Source: Terrabacter aerolatus (lineage in GTDB: Bacteria > Actinomycetota > Actinomycetes > Actinomycetales > Dermatophilaceae). Taken from it: DNA of 64,000 bases. The DNA lies in assembly GCF_007991735.1 (NCBI RefSeq), contig NZ_BJYX01000003.1:124001-188000 (forward strand), read 5' to 3'. Made by a program: the position numbers and the translations under genes. The notes under the pieces are model-generated. The model did not search any database, was not told where the DNA came from, and was given only the letters and a program-made list of their open reading frames with translations. Below are positions 8,464 through 17,924 of this stretch, piece after piece (the first letter of the stretch is position 1; each line of letters begins with the position of its first letter).

Positions 8464-11388
8464 TCAGCTGCAGCCGCTGGTGCTGCCGCAACCCTCGCAG
8501 ACGTAGCAGGATCCGGCGGGACGCATCTTCGTGCCGCAGGTCATGCAGATCGGCGCGTCGGCGGTGATGCCACCGAACTTCTCGAGCAGCTCGGCGGAGC
8601 TGTGCACGTCGGACGACGCCTGACGAGCAGACGCGGCACCGGCGCCGGACTTGACCTCCGTCGCGTCGAGCTCGCCCTTGGACGACTCCTCAGCCTTCGG
8701 CTCGGCCTTCTTCGAGACCGGAGCCGACTGCTGCAGCGACTCGAGCTCGTCCTCGAGGTCCTCGTCGGACTCGTCGGACTCGATGGCCTCGTAGGAGCCG
8801 GTCTCGACCTGGCGAGCACGCTCCGACGCCGTGTGGATGCCCATGAAGGAGCGGGTGTCGAAGTCGAGGTAGTCGAGCGCCAGGCGGCGGAAGACGTAGT
8901 CCATGATCGACTGCGCCATGCGCACGTCCGGGTCGTCCGTCAATCCGGCCGGCTCGAAGCGGAGGTTCGTGAACTTCTCGACGAACGTCTCGAGCGGCAC
9001 GCCGTACTGCAGACCGATGGAGACCGCGATCGAGAAGGCGTCCATGACGCCGGCCAGGGTCGAGCCCTGCTTGCCGAACTTGAGGAAGATCTCGCCGAGC
9101 TGCTGGTCGTCGTACGTGCCGGCCGTGAGGTAACCCTCGGCGCCACCGACGGCGAACGACGTCGTCTGCGAGCTGCGGCGCTTGGGCAGGCGGCGACGGA
9201 CCGGGCGGTACTCGATGACCTTCTCGACCTTGACCTCGGCAGCAGCAGCGTCGGCGGCGGCCTTGTTGTCCTTGGCCGTCGAGCCACCGTCGGACAGCGG
9301 CTGGCCGACCTTGCAGTTGTCGCGGTAGATCGCGAGCGCCTTGATGCCGAGCTTCCAGCCCTGCATGTAGACGTCCTGGATCTCCTCGACCGTGGCCGTC
9401 TCGGGCAGGTTGACCGTCTTGGAGATGGCACCGGAGAGGAACGGCTGCGTCGCGGCCATCATGCGCACGTGGCCCATGGCCGAGATCGAGCGTGCGCCCA
9501 TGGCGGTGTCGAAGACCTCGTAGTGCTCGGGCTTGAGGCCGGGGGCGTCGATGACGTGACCCTTGTCGGCGATGTACTCGACGATCGCCTCGACGGTCTC
9601 GCCGGTGTAGCCCATCTTGCGCAGCGCCCGGGGGATCGTCAGGTTCACGATCTGCATCGAGCCGCCGCCGACGAGCTTCTTGAACTTCACGAGCGAGAAG
9701 TCGGGCTCGATGCCGGTCGTGTCGCAGTCCATCATGAAGCCGATGGTGCCGGTGGGGGCCAGGACCGACGCCTGGGCGTTGCGGTAGCCGTGCTTCTCGC
9801 CGAGCTTGACGACGTCGTCCCACGCCTTCGTCGCGAGCTGGTGGATGTCGGAGTCCATCGCGTCGAGCGTCTTGATGTTGTCGTTGGCAGCCTGGTGCTT
9901 GCGCATGACCCGCTTGTGGGCGTCCGCGTTGCGGGCGTAGCCGGCGTAGGCGCCGACGACCGACGCCATCTCGGCGGAGCGCTTGTAGGCGGCACCCGTA
10001 AGCAGCGAGGTGATCGAGGCGGCGAGCGCGCGGCCACCCTCGGAGTCGTAGCCGTGGCCGGTCGCCATGAGCAGCGCACCGAGGTTGGCGTAGCCGATGC
10101 CGAGCTGGCGGTAGTTGCGGGTCGTCTCGCCGATGGGCTCGGTCGGGAAGTCCGCGAAGCAGATGGAGATGTCCATCGCCGTGATGACGAGCTCGACGAC
10201 CTTCTGAAAGGTGACGGCGTCGAATGTGTCGTCGTCGCGGAGGAACTTCAGCAGGTTGAGCGAGGCGAGGTTGCACGAGGAGTTGTCGAGCGACATGTAC
10301 TCCGAGCACGGGTTGGACGCGGTGATGCGGCCCGTCTCGGGGTTGGTGTGCCACGCGTTGATCGTGTCGTCGTACTGGATGCCCGGGTCGGCGCACTCCC
10401 AGGCAGCCTTGGCGATCTTGCCGAAGAGCTCACGGGCGTCGACGGTGTCGATGACGGAGCCGTCGCTGCGCGAGCGCAGGCCGAACTCGGTGCCGTCCTC
10501 GACGGCCTTCATGAACTCGTCGTTGACGCGGACCGAGTTGTTGGCGTTCTGGTACTGGACGGAGACGATGTCCTTGCCGCCGAGGTCCATGTCGAAGCCG
10601 GCGTCGCGCAGGGCGCGGATCTTGTCCTCCTCGCGCGCCTTCGTCTCGACGAACTCCTCGATGTCGGGGTGGTCGACGTCGAGGACGACCATCTTGGCCG
10701 CGCGACGCGTCGCCCCGCCCGACTTGATGGTGCCGGCGGACGCGTCGGCGCCGCGCATGAAGGAGACGGGGCCCGAGGCCGTGCCGCCGGAGGACAGCAG
10801 CTCCTTGGAGGAGCGGATGCGGGAGAGGTTGAGGCCGGCGCCGGAGCCGCCCTGGAAGATCTTCCCCTCCTCCTTGTACCAGTTGAGGATCGAGTCCATC
10901 GAGTCGTCGACCGAGAGGATGAAGCATGCGGAGACCTGCTGCGGGCTCTTGGTGCCGACGTTGAACCAGACGGGCGAGTTGAACGAGAAGACCTGGTGCA
11001 GCAGGGCGTGCGTCAGCTCGTGCTCGAAGATCTCGGCGTCGTCGGGCGAGGCGAAGTAGCCGTTGCTCTTGCCCGCGGCGGCGTAGGTCAGCACGACGCG
11101 GTCGATGAGCTGCTTGAGCGACACCTCGCGGGCCGCGGTGCCGACGGCTCCTCGGAAGTACTTGGTGGTGACGATGGTGCTGGCGTTGACCGACCAGAAG
11201 TCGGGGAACTCGACGCCGCGCTGCTCGAAGATCGTCTCGCCGGTCTTCCAGTTCTGCTGGACGACGTCGCGCTTCTCCCACGTGACCTCGTCGTACGGGT
11301 GCACGCCGGGCGTGGTGTAGATGCGCTCGATCTTGACGCCCTTGGCGCCTGCCTTCGAGCGTGAGCTGCGGTTACCGATCTCCGTCAT
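8464..11388 (-). CDS. nrdJ: Class II (B12-dependent) ribonucleoside-diphosphate reductase
   Basis: 974 residues. It makes deoxyribonucleotides using adenosylcobalamin and needs no oxygen or small subunit. Visible are the thiyl-radical region NPCSEYMSLDNSSC, the glycine-rich FQGGSGAGLNLSRI and the barrel segment LAPTGTIGFMMDCDTTG. A Glu/Ser/Lys-rich linker leads to a C-terminal Cys cluster (CMTCG, CYVCEGC) thought to relay electrons from thioredoxin. ATG 11388 has ggagg upstream. It follows nrdR by 95 bp, and the pair likely forms one repressed operon. No B12 riboswitch fits in the gap, so B12 control is not evident. Confidence 0.96.
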   Translation of the reverse strand: MTEIGNRSSRSKAGAKGVKIERIYTTPGVHPYDEVTWEKRDVVQQNWKTGETIFEQRGVEFPDFWSVNASTIVTTKYFRGAVGTAAREVSLKQLIDRVVLTYAAAGKSNGYFASPDDAEIFEHELTHALLHQVFSFNSPVWFNVGTKSPQQVSACFILSVDDSMDSILNWYKEEGKIFQGGSGAGLNLSRIRSSKELLSSGGTASGPVSFMRGADASAGTIKSGGATRRAAKMVVLDVDHPDIEEFVETKAREEDKIRALRDAGFDMDLGGKDIVSVQYQNANNSVRVNDEFMKAVEDGTEFGLRSRSDGSVIDTVDARELFGKIAKAAWECADPGIQYDDTINAWHTNPETGRITASNPCSEYMSLDNSSCNLASLNLLKFLRDDDTFDAVTFQKVVELVITAMDISICFADFPTEPIGETTRNYRQLGIGYANLGALLMATGHGYDSEGGRALAASITSLLTGAAYKRSAEMASVVGAYAGYARNADAHKRVMRKHQAANDNIKTLDAMDSDIHQLATKAWDDVVKLGEKHGYRNAQASVLAPTGTIGFMMDCDTTGIEPDFSLVKFKKLVGGGSMQIVNLTIPRALRKMGYTGETVEAIVEYIADKGHVIDAPGLKPEHYEVFDTAMGARSISAMGHVRMMAATQPFLSGAISKTVNLPETATVEEIQDVYMQGWKLGIKALAIYRDNCKVGQPLSDGGSTAKDNKAAADAAAAEVKVEKVIEYRPVRRRLPKRRSSQTTSFAVGGAEGYLTAGTYDDQQLGEIFLKFGKQGSTLAGVMDAFSIAVSIGLQYGVPLETFVEKFTNLRFEPAGLTDDPDVRMAQSIMDYVFRRLALDYLDFDTRSFMGIHTASERARQVETGSYEAIESDESDEDLEDELESLQQSAPVSKKAEPKAEESSKGELDATEVKSGAGAASARQASSDVHSSAELLEKFGGITADAPICMTCGTKMRPAGSCYVCEGCGSTSGCS

Positions 11389-11483
11389 GTCGTGCGGCCT
11401 CCCTGACCGAATCTGCTGCTGGGGATGAGTCTTGCGTGGAGCACCGACAGTGGGCGGGTGCTCCGGTGGTGCGTGGAGGGTGG

Positions 11484-11981
11484 TTACCGCTGGGCGTCGA
11501 GCGGGGTGGGAGCGGTGGGCTCCTCCCCCAGCGCGTCGCGCTCGGCTCGAAGGAGCGCGATGGCTCCCTCGAAGTCCTCGAGGCTCTCCCACGCCTGGTA
11601 GACACTGGCGAACCTGAGGTATGCGACCTCGTCGAGCTCGCGGAGCGGTTCGAGGACGGCCATGCCGACCTCGTGCGCCTCGATCTCGGCGTTTCCCTGC
11701 GACCTGATGGTCTCCTCGACCTTCTGCGCGAGAAGGGCGAGGTCGTCCTCGCTGACCGGACGTCCCTGGCATGACTTGCGCACACCGGTGAGGACCTTGG
11801 CCCGGCTGAACGGCTCGGAGGCGCCGGACCGCTTGATCACGTTGAGGCTCGAGGTCTCGAGCGTGGTGAAGCGGCGGTTGCACTCGGGACACTGGCGGCG
11901 GCGGCGGATGCACGCGCCGTCGTCGGTCGTGCGCGAGTCGATGACCCGCGAGTCGGTGTGGCGACAGAACGGACAGTGCAC
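11484..11981 (-). CDS. nrdR: Transcriptional repressor NrdR
   Basis: 165 residues: an N-terminal zinc ribbon (CPFC at 3-6, CPEC near 31-34) followed by an ATP-cone domain (about 49-139) that senses ATP/dATP. NrdR represses ribonucleotide reductase genes when dATP is high. It lies directly upstream of nrdJ, and two NrdR-box-like sites lie upstream of nrdR, so it should repress itself and nrdJ. The start is GTG at 11981; the first residues MHCPFC match the family. A Pro/Thr-containing tail extends past the usual end. Confidence 0.95.
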   Translation of the reverse strand: MHCPFCRHTDSRVIDSRTTDDGACIRRRRQCPECNRRFTTLETSSLNVIKRSGASEPFSRAKVLTGVRKSCQGRPVSEDDLALLAQKVEETIRSQGNAEIEAHEVGMAVLEPLRELDEVAYLRFASVYQAWESLEDFEGAIALLRAERDALGEEPTAPTPLDAQR

Positions 11982-12444
11982 GTCTGCTCACCTTCCCTTC
12001 CCGAGACCCAGTCGTTCCGACGAGATGCGGCCGTCCCGGCCGCCGCCCGCGACCGAGGTCCCCGGCCGACCGGTGTTCGTGGGACCGGGCGGGTCTGGGG
12101 ACGGATCTGGGGACGACGTGGGGATGACCTGTGGGTAACCCCCGTTTGGCTGGGGACTACATGTGGACGTCTTACATCTGTGTAACTACTAGATGTAGGG
12201 GTAACTGTAGGCATGGTGTGACCCTGATCGCAAGCACACGCGACGGATCCGGCGCGTCGGGCCGCTGACCTGCACAAATGCCACTCGAGTCCCATCCGCA
12301 CCGGGCGTGTCGCCGTCGCCGGACCCCCACATGTTGGGGTGGGCACGTCTCGGCGATCCCCCATCTACCGCTGTGCGGGTCTCGGGTCCGACGACCTCGC
12401 GTATGCCGCGTGCTCGCGACACCGGGGCGCGCGCACGACCCGGG
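11982..12444. other. Intergenic region upstream of nrdR
   Basis: 463 bp without a supported gene. It holds the NrdR-box pair (12153-12200), an octamer copy at 12401, and a short inverted repeat acccc/ggggt at 12323-12340 that may be a weak end signal for the MFS transcript. About 170 nt separate the boxes from the nrdR start, so the nrdR mRNA probably has a long leader. No RNA gene was recognised. Confidence 0.6.
12153..12200 (-). promoter_or_regulatory. Pair of NrdR boxes
   Basis: Two related 16-bp sites, gggactacatgtggac (12153-12168) and actactagatgtaggg (12185-12200), with centres 32 bp apart, three helical turns. This spacing and the CTACATNTNGTAG core match NrdR boxes known in actinobacteria. 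They should overlap the nrdR-nrdJ promoter. Confidence 0.8.
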
Positions 12445-13707
12445 TCAGCGGAGCCGGGCGATCCCGGGACGGGTCGCGAACCACAGGCAGAGGGCTGCCA
12501 TCGCCGCGCCGTAGACGCACGCCGCCGCGAGCACCGAGGACCCGGCGGCGAGCGCCCCGAACGCCGGGATCGCGAGGGGCACCAGTGCCATGTCCCCGAG
12601 GCTGGACACCGAGGAGACCCGCCCGAGGTGGCTCGGCGCCACGGTGCGCTGGTAGGTCCCGGAGAGCCAGACCGACGCCGAACCCGCAGCGACCCCGACG
12701 AGGGCCATGGCGGCGATCAGGGTCACCCGTGACCCGATCCCCGTGGCCGCGAGGCACAGGCCCTGCCCGACGAGCACGGTGAAGCCCGCCTGCGCAGGCC
12801 GGGCGACGCGCCAGCGGATCGCGAGGACGCTCCCCGCGATGGCGCCGGTCGCGAAGGCCGCCTCGGCCGCCCCCAACCAGGCCGGCCCCCACCCGGAGCC
12901 GCTGACGCGCAGCGCGACCCCGAGGGCGATGACGGGCGAGACGAAGACGTTGAGGGCAGCGAGCCCCAGCACCAGCAACCGTGCCGACTCGTCCCGACGC
13001 AGGTAGGCCGCGCCGTCGCGCAGGCTCGAGACCCACGACGAGTGCGGCGTTCTCGGCATGCGGTAGCGAGGGCGCACGACGAACGTGAGGACGGCCGCGA
13101 CCGCGACGAACGTGACGGCATTCGCGAGCATGGCCCCTGAGGGGCCTGCCACGGCGACGGCCATCCCACCCGCGGGAGCACCGAGGAGGCGCGCCAGCCG
13201 GCCCCCGATCTGGCTCCAGCCACTCACGGTCGCCAGGTCGCTCGAGCGGACGAGCTGCCGGGAGAGCGTGGCGGAGGCCGGGAGGGTGAGCCCCGTCGCG
13301 GTCCCGAGCACCACCCCCATGGACAGCAGGAGGGGCGCGCCGCGCACCCCGGCCGACCACGCGAGCGCGCCCCCGACCAGGACGAGTCCCTGGACCAGCC
13401 GTCCCGTGACGAGGATCCTCCTGGTGTCCCAGCGGTCGGCGATGACTCCACCGACGAGCACGAAGACGGCCTGCGGGAGCATCTCGGCGCCGAGCACGAG
13501 CCCGGCCATCGCCGGTGACAGCGTGTGCACCGCGGTCCAGGCGAGCGCCACCGTCCACACGGCGTCGCCGAACCACGACACGGCCATCGTGGCAACCCAG
13601 GCCTGCACCATGCGGTCCCGGCCCAGACGCGGCGGCGACTCGCCCACCAGGGTCGGGTGCGCGAGGGGACCGGCCGAGGCCGTCGCGGTGTCGGGCTCGG
13701 CGCTCAC
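12445..13707 (-). CDS. MFS transporter, drug-exporter type
   Basis: 420 residues with about 12 predicted membrane helices. The cytoplasmic loop after TM2 reads ADRWDTRRILVTGRLVQG, close to the MFS motif A of exporters. It resembles MFS proteins of the EntS/macrolide-efflux type; the substrate is unknown. GTG 13707 overlaps the stop of the upstream regulator (GTGA), so the two are co-translated and the regulator probably controls the pump. No clear terminator follows. Confidence 0.87.
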   Translation of the reverse strand: MSAEPDTATASAGPLAHPTLVGESPPRLGRDRMVQAWVATMAVSWFGDAVWTVALAWTAVHTLSPAMAGLVLGAEMLPQAVFVLVGGVIADRWDTRRILVTGRLVQGLVLVGGALAWSAGVRGAPLLLSMGVVLGTATGLTLPASATLSRQLVRSSDLATVSGWSQIGGRLARLLGAPAGGMAVAVAGPSGAMLANAVTFVAVAAVLTFVVRPRYRMPRTPHSSWVSSLRDGAAYLRRDESARLLVLGLAALNVFVSPVIALGVALRVSGSGWGPAWLGAAEAAFATGAIAGSVLAIRWRVARPAQAGFTVLVGQGLCLAATGIGSRVTLIAAMALVGVAAGSASVWLSGTYQRTVAPSHLGRVSSVSSLGDMALVPLAIPAFGALAAGSSVLAAACVYGAAMAALCLWFATRPGIARLR

Positions 13708-14354
13708 GGCTTCACCGGCCCGCTGGGGAAGACCCGGGCGGACACCCGGACCGGCAGGCGCTCCGCTCCGGGATGCACTCCCGCGTCGGCCCGGCACTCC
13801 TCGCTCCACTCGACGACGAGCTCGGTGAAGCGACGGCTGAGCTCGGCCATCTGCTCGACGGTGGCGGCCATGAGCGTGTCCGTCGCCACCGCGGCGCGCC
13901 GCACCTCCGGCGCCGCGGACTCTCCCTCGGCGAGCCACCGCTGCACGGCGCGCACGTGGTGACGGAAGTTCTCCGCCTCCGCCGTCGCGGCGATCCGGCG
14001 CGCGACGGTCCCATCGCCGTAGTCGGTGGACTCCCACGACACCTGCCGTGGGCGGCTGCGCCACCAGCTCTCCCTCGTGTCTCGGGCCAGCTCGGGTGCG
14101 GGCTCGACGAAGCCGTGGCGGTGCAGGGTGCCGAGATGGTGGCTCACCGAGCCGACGGCGAGGTCGGTCCGCCGAGCCAGCATGCCCACGGTGGCAGGCC
14201 CTTCGACCGCCAGCAGCTCGCAGAGCCATCGCCGCGTCGGGTGGTGGAAGGCGGTGAGCACGTCGAGCAGGGCGTTGCCCGTCTCACCACCGACCTCGCC
14301 GGTCGTGACGGGGCTCGTGGGCAGGTGGCGCTCGGAGGCACGGCGTCGAGGCAT
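13704..14354 (-). CDS. ArsR-like winged-helix transcriptional regulator
   Basis: 216 residues from ATG 14354 (a GTG at 14378 would add eight). The HTH spans about residues 25-90: FHHPTRRWLCELL, then VGMLARRTDLAVGSVSHH. No metal-binding Cys pair is seen, so this is not a metal sensor. The C-terminal half is helical and could bind a ligand. It is coupled to the downstream MFS pump and is likely its local repressor. The start choice is uncertain because neither candidate has a good ribosome site. Confidence 0.8.
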   Translation of the reverse strand: MPRRRASERHLPTSPVTTGEVGGETGNALLDVLTAFHHPTRRWLCELLAVEGPATVGMLARRTDLAVGSVSHHLGTLHRHGFVEPAPELARDTRESWWRSRPRQVSWESTDYGDGTVARRIAATAEAENFRHHVRAVQRWLAEGESAAPEVRRAAVATDTLMAATVEQMAELSRRFTELVVEWSEECRADAGVHPGAERLPVRVSARVFPSGPVKP

Positions 14355-14385
14355 GCATGCAGTCTCGGCCGACAGCACGAGTCCG

Positions 14386-14404
14386 ACAAGGCTTCTTGTA
14401 TAAG
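14386..14404 (-). promoter_or_regulatory. Candidate promoter/operator of the regulator-pump operon
   Basis: TATACA (14402-14397 on the minus strand) is one of the few good -10 matches here. An inverted repeat acaag-N4-cttgt (14386-14399) overlaps it and may be the regulator's own site. Confidence 0.45.
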
Positions 14405-14482
14405 TCCCCCGGCGTCTCCGTCATCGAGATGCGCCGGTCCGGGTCCTTGCCCACGGCAGCTCCATGACAGAGTCTTCCTATC

Positions 14483-15775
14483 GTGACAATCCGGACATCA
14501 GCATCAGAGGTCCTCGAGACGGCCCGCCGACGCGACGACGCGCTGGCCGACTACGGCGTGCTGGGCGACGACCCACCGCAACGTGAGCTCCAGGCGCTCG
14601 TCGACATCGCCGCCCAGGTGTGCGCCGTCCCCCGGGCCGCGATCAACATCATCACGGCGACCCAGCAGCGGCAGATCGCCACGACCGGCTTCGCCGCATC
14701 GATCTGCGCGCGTGAGGACTCGATGTGCGCCGCCGTGCTCGACCACACCGACCGGGTCGTCGTCGCGGACGCCAGTCTCGACGCGCGGTTCCGGGAGAAC
14801 CCCTTCGTGACGGGGATCCTCGGCAACGTTCGCTTCTATGCGTCGGCGCCCCTCACGACTCCGGACGGGGTCATCATCGGCCGTCTGTGCGTCTTCGACC
14901 CACAACCCCGAGAGCTCCTCGAAGCCCAGGAGGCAGCCCTCGTCGCGATCGCCGAGCGCGTCGTCGACGTGCTCGAGCTGCGCCTGCGCACCCGTGAGCT
15001 GGAGGACTCCCTGCACGCCCTGACGCAGACGAAGGACGAGCTCCACCGCTCCAACGAGGCACTGTCGGTCTTCGCCGGCCAGGTGAGCCACGACCTGCGC
15101 ACCCCTCTCACCGCGATCATGGCGAGCACCGAGATGCTCGGTCAGCAGCCGGGGGTCACCGGTAACGCCTGGTCCGAGCGTCTCGTCGCGACGGCCCATC
15201 GGTCCGCGACGCGGATGGCCGGGATGATCGAGCAGATCCTCGCCCACGCCAAGGTCGGCGCGGAGCTCCACCGGACCGACACGGACCTCGCAGCGGTGCT
15301 GGCCTCGGTGCTGGAGGACCTCGCGCCCACGCTCGAAGCGCGAGGGGCCACCGTCGTCTCGGGCGGGTTGCCCACGCTCCCCGCGGACGAGCAGCAGCTC
15401 TACTCGGTCCTGCTCAACCTCGTCTCGAATGCCGTGAAGTACGCACGTCCCGACGTCGCCCCGTCCGTCCGCGTGTCCTCCGAGCACTGCGGTGACAGCT
15501 GGCGCGTCGAGGTGCACGACAACGGCATCGGCATCTCGGCCGCGGACCGCGACCGGGTGTTCGAGCTGTTCAACCGGGTCGAGACCTCGGTCGACGGCAG
15601 CGGCATCGGCCTCGCCACCGTCAAGAGGATCATCGAGGCGCACGGCGGCGCGATCGGGATCCGGTCGGCAGACGGCCCGGGAACCGTCGTCTGGTTCGAG
15701 CTCCCGGCGGAGGTCGTCGAGGACGAGGGGACGCGCCCGGACTCTCCCGACGGACCGGGCCCGGAGCGCGACTGA
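14483..15775 (+). CDS. Orphan sensor histidine kinase with GAF domain
   Basis: 430 residues, no membrane segment. The N-terminal GAF-like domain (about 30-170) carries several Cys and could sense redox or a small ligand. The kinase core has the H-box SHDLRTPLTAI (His near 196), N-box NLVSNAVKYA, DNGIGIS, F-box VFELFNR and GSGIGLAT. No response regulator is adjacent, so it is an orphan. The acidic/Pro tail after about 410 is disordered. GTG 14483 was taken because the GAF region begins just after it; there is no clear ribosome site. Confidence 0.88.
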   Translation: MTIRTSASEVLETARRRDDALADYGVLGDDPPQRELQALVDIAAQVCAVPRAAINIITATQQRQIATTGFAASICAREDSMCAAVLDHTDRVVVADASLDARFRENPFVTGILGNVRFYASAPLTTPDGVIIGRLCVFDPQPRELLEAQEAALVAIAERVVDVLELRLRTRELEDSLHALTQTKDELHRSNEALSVFAGQVSHDLRTPLTAIMASTEMLGQQPGVTGNAWSERLVATAHRSATRMAGMIEQILAHAKVGAELHRTDTDLAAVLASVLEDLAPTLEARGATVVSGGLPTLPADEQQLYSVLLNLVSNAVKYARPDVAPSVRVSSEHCGDSWRVEVHDNGIGISAADRDRVFELFNRVETSVDGSGIGLATVKRIIEAHGGAIGIRSADGPGTVVWFELPAEVVEDEGTRPDSPDGPGPERD

Positions 15776-15861
15776 CGGCAGCCGGCCCCCGGGCGTGAGA
15801 CGTCCGAGGACTGCCGAGCGGCAGCTCGGGGACGCGTGGACGGCGGGCTCGGAGGCGTGGC

Positions 15862-17625
15862 TCAGGGGACCATCCGCGGGAACCTCAGGGGATCGGTCCC
15901 CGCGCTGGGGCCAATGGTCGTGCAGGCCCGCTCGTCGGCGCCCTGGAGGACGCGGAGGTCGGGCCGGCCGGCAGCGATGGCGGTGAGGTTGCGCCTGCTG
16001 TCGGTGCCCTCGCGCAGGTAGTCGGAGTGGCCGGTGGACGTGCGACCGACGTCCACGAAGTCGGACCGCGGTCGCAGCCAGTGGTTGCACCCCGCGCCTG
16101 CCTCCTTCAGTGCGAAGGTCGACAGGCGTGTGGCACCGACGACCGCTCCGGACGGGGTGCCGTGCACGGCCCACCCGTAGTCGAAGACGTCGTCGCCCAG
16201 GGCCCCGAGCACGTTGAGCGCACCGGGCTTGAGCGCGGTCGCCGAGACGTCGGAGAAGGGCAGCGCCGGAGCGCCGAACACCGCGACGTCGTCGACGGCA
16301 CTCGTGCGGAGCGAGGCGAACCCCGCCAGCAGCGCCCCGTAGGAGTGAGCCCAGACGGTCTGGTGCGCCGGTCGGTCACGCGCCGCCTCGAGACCGGTCG
16401 TGAAGTCGGCCAGAGCAGCGGCGTTGTCCCGAGCGAGCTTGGCGTTCAGGACGTTGCGGTCGACGGAGGTGACGATCTCCCGGACCTGTGGCGCGTCGTA
16501 GCCCATCCACGTCACGACGGCGACGTCGTGCCCGGAGGCGACCGCCCGCGCCTCGGAACGCATGCGCACGAAGGTGTCGTCGTAGCGGCGCAGGTCGGTG
16601 CCGACCATGGTGGACAGCCCTCCGACGAACGTCACGACGTGCTCTGCGCGGTCCACGTCCCCGACCGCGACGACCGCCTTGACATCGGGGCCGCTCGCGT
16701 CGACGAGCAGCAGCCGCCGCTCGCCGCCGTCACGCCGCGCCACGACGTCTCGGACAGCCCGGAGGGCTGCGAGGTGCTCGTCGGCACGGCGACGCTCTGC
16801 GAGGCCGGCGAGGCCGATCGACCGCTGCGCCGCGTGCGCCCGCTCCCCGGCGACCGCCTCGGCCCGCGCGAGCAGCTCGAGGTTGGCCTCGTGGCGCGCC
16901 TCCGCCGGCACACCGTCACGTGGCCCCACCCACTCGGGCCGCTCCCGGATCACCGTCCGGCGTTCCTCGTCGGTCAGCGACCGCCACCACGCCGCAGAGG
17001 CGAAGACCGCTCCGCCTGCGCCGGCCCCGTTCGGTCGGGGCGGAGCCGGGGGCAGGGTCCCCGTGCCCGACGGACCCATCACGCCGGCCGTCGCACCACG
17101 TGCCGAGGACAGGAGGTCGCGCAGCAGCTCCTCGTGGGTCTCGGAGGCGGCCCGGCACGCCTGCGCCAGGCACGCATGCACCTCGGTTCGGAGGAGGTCG
17201 TCGAGGCGGGCACGATGGGCCTCGAGCGCGGGCTCGCCGAGCGCCGCGCGCACGGGCAGGAACAGCCGCCCCTCGCCGTCGACCCATGCACCCTCGTCGG
17301 CGGCGCGCCGGTCGGCACAGCCGACGAGGTCGATCGCCGCCTGCATGCGCCCCGCCGCGCGCCCCACCGCCTGCCCCGCGACGGCGATGCTCGCCGCGAG
17401 CCCACCGAGCCCTGCCACCACGAGGCCGTAGCGGTCCGCCGCGGCGGAGGAGGCCGCCCCCGACCACCGTGGGGCGGCTGAGCGGCGCCACAGCACCAAC
17501 TCCGCGACCACCAGCACCCGTCGGCGACGGTCCTCGAGCCCGCGGCCGACGGCAGCAAGCACCTGCGGGCGGGTCGAGCGGATATCGCGCACCGACACGG
17601 CCGACGAGATGCCCCCGACGGTCAT
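15862..17625 (-). CDS. DUF1023 alpha/beta-hydrolase
   Basis: 587 residues. The N-terminal half (about 1-270) is Ala-rich and helical. The C-terminal half is a DUF1023 alpha/beta hydrolase, with TWMGYDAP and the nucleophile elbow AHSYGALLAG (Ser near 428). Such proteins are common in actinobacteria beside WXG100-like genes and are predicted lipases or peptidases, possibly exported; substrates are not known. Its ATG overlaps the stop of the WXG-like gene (ATGA), so the two proteins are made together. It converges on the histidine kinase gene with 86 bp between. Confidence 0.82.
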   Translation of the reverse strand: MTVGGISSAVSVRDIRSTRPQVLAAVGRGLEDRRRRVLVVAELVLWRRSAAPRWSGAASSAAADRYGLVVAGLGGLAASIAVAGQAVGRAAGRMQAAIDLVGCADRRAADEGAWVDGEGRLFLPVRAALGEPALEAHRARLDDLLRTEVHACLAQACRAASETHEELLRDLLSSARGATAGVMGPSGTGTLPPAPPRPNGAGAGGAVFASAAWWRSLTDEERRTVIRERPEWVGPRDGVPAEARHEANLELLARAEAVAGERAHAAQRSIGLAGLAERRRADEHLAALRAVRDVVARRDGGERRLLLVDASGPDVKAVVAVGDVDRAEHVVTFVGGLSTMVGTDLRRYDDTFVRMRSEARAVASGHDVAVVTWMGYDAPQVREIVTSVDRNVLNAKLARDNAAALADFTTGLEAARDRPAHQTVWAHSYGALLAGFASLRTSAVDDVAVFGAPALPFSDVSATALKPGALNVLGALGDDVFDYGWAVHGTPSGAVVGATRLSTFALKEAGAGCNHWLRPRSDFVDVGRTSTGHSDYLREGTDSRRNLTAIAAGRPDLRVLQGADERACTTIGPSAGTDPLRFPRMVP

Positions 17626-17924
17626 CGGGAGGCCCCGGACGATCGCCCGACGCTGTCCCGAACACGGTCGTCGACGGCGTCATAGGCGTCCGCCGCCGCC
17701 TCGAGCGAGCGGCCCAGCTGCTGCAGCTCGCGGCGCGTCGCCGACAGGCGCGCGTCCCAGAGGGCCGAGATCTCACGCAGCCCGGGTGCGACCCGGGCTC
17801 CGGGCAGCGCACCGGCGATCGGCTCCAGCTCGCCGGCCACCCCGAGCCCCTGCACCCGCAGCACGGCCTCCGTCATCGAGGCGACGTCGTCGCGCAGCGT
17901 CGCCGTGTCCACGTCGTAGCGCAT
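17622..17924 (-). CDS. WXG100/EspC-like small helical protein
   Basis: 100 residues, predicted helical hairpin with Trp in ALWDARL between the helices and a C-terminal YDAVD, which fits the YxxxD/E type VII export signal. Length and layout match WXG100/ESX-like proteins. ATG 17924 has a good gggagagg ribosome site. It is coupled by ATGA to the DUF1023 hydrolase, which could be its export partner. No ESX ATPase or membrane component is in the window. Confidence 0.7.
   Translation of the reverse strand: MRYDVDTATLRDDVASMTEAVLRVQGLGVAGELEPIAGALPGARVAPGLREISALWDARLSATRRELQQLGRSLEAAADAYDAVDDRVRDSVGRSSGASR

Noticed and set aside
8218-11364. Open frame of over 1000 codons on the + strand opposite nrdJ
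   Set aside because: A shadow of nrdJ caused by high G+C; no domains and low-complexity composition, while nrdJ is certain.
11389-11483. B12 riboswitch before nrdJ
   Set aside because: The gap is only 95 bp and lacks B12-box-like conserved elements.
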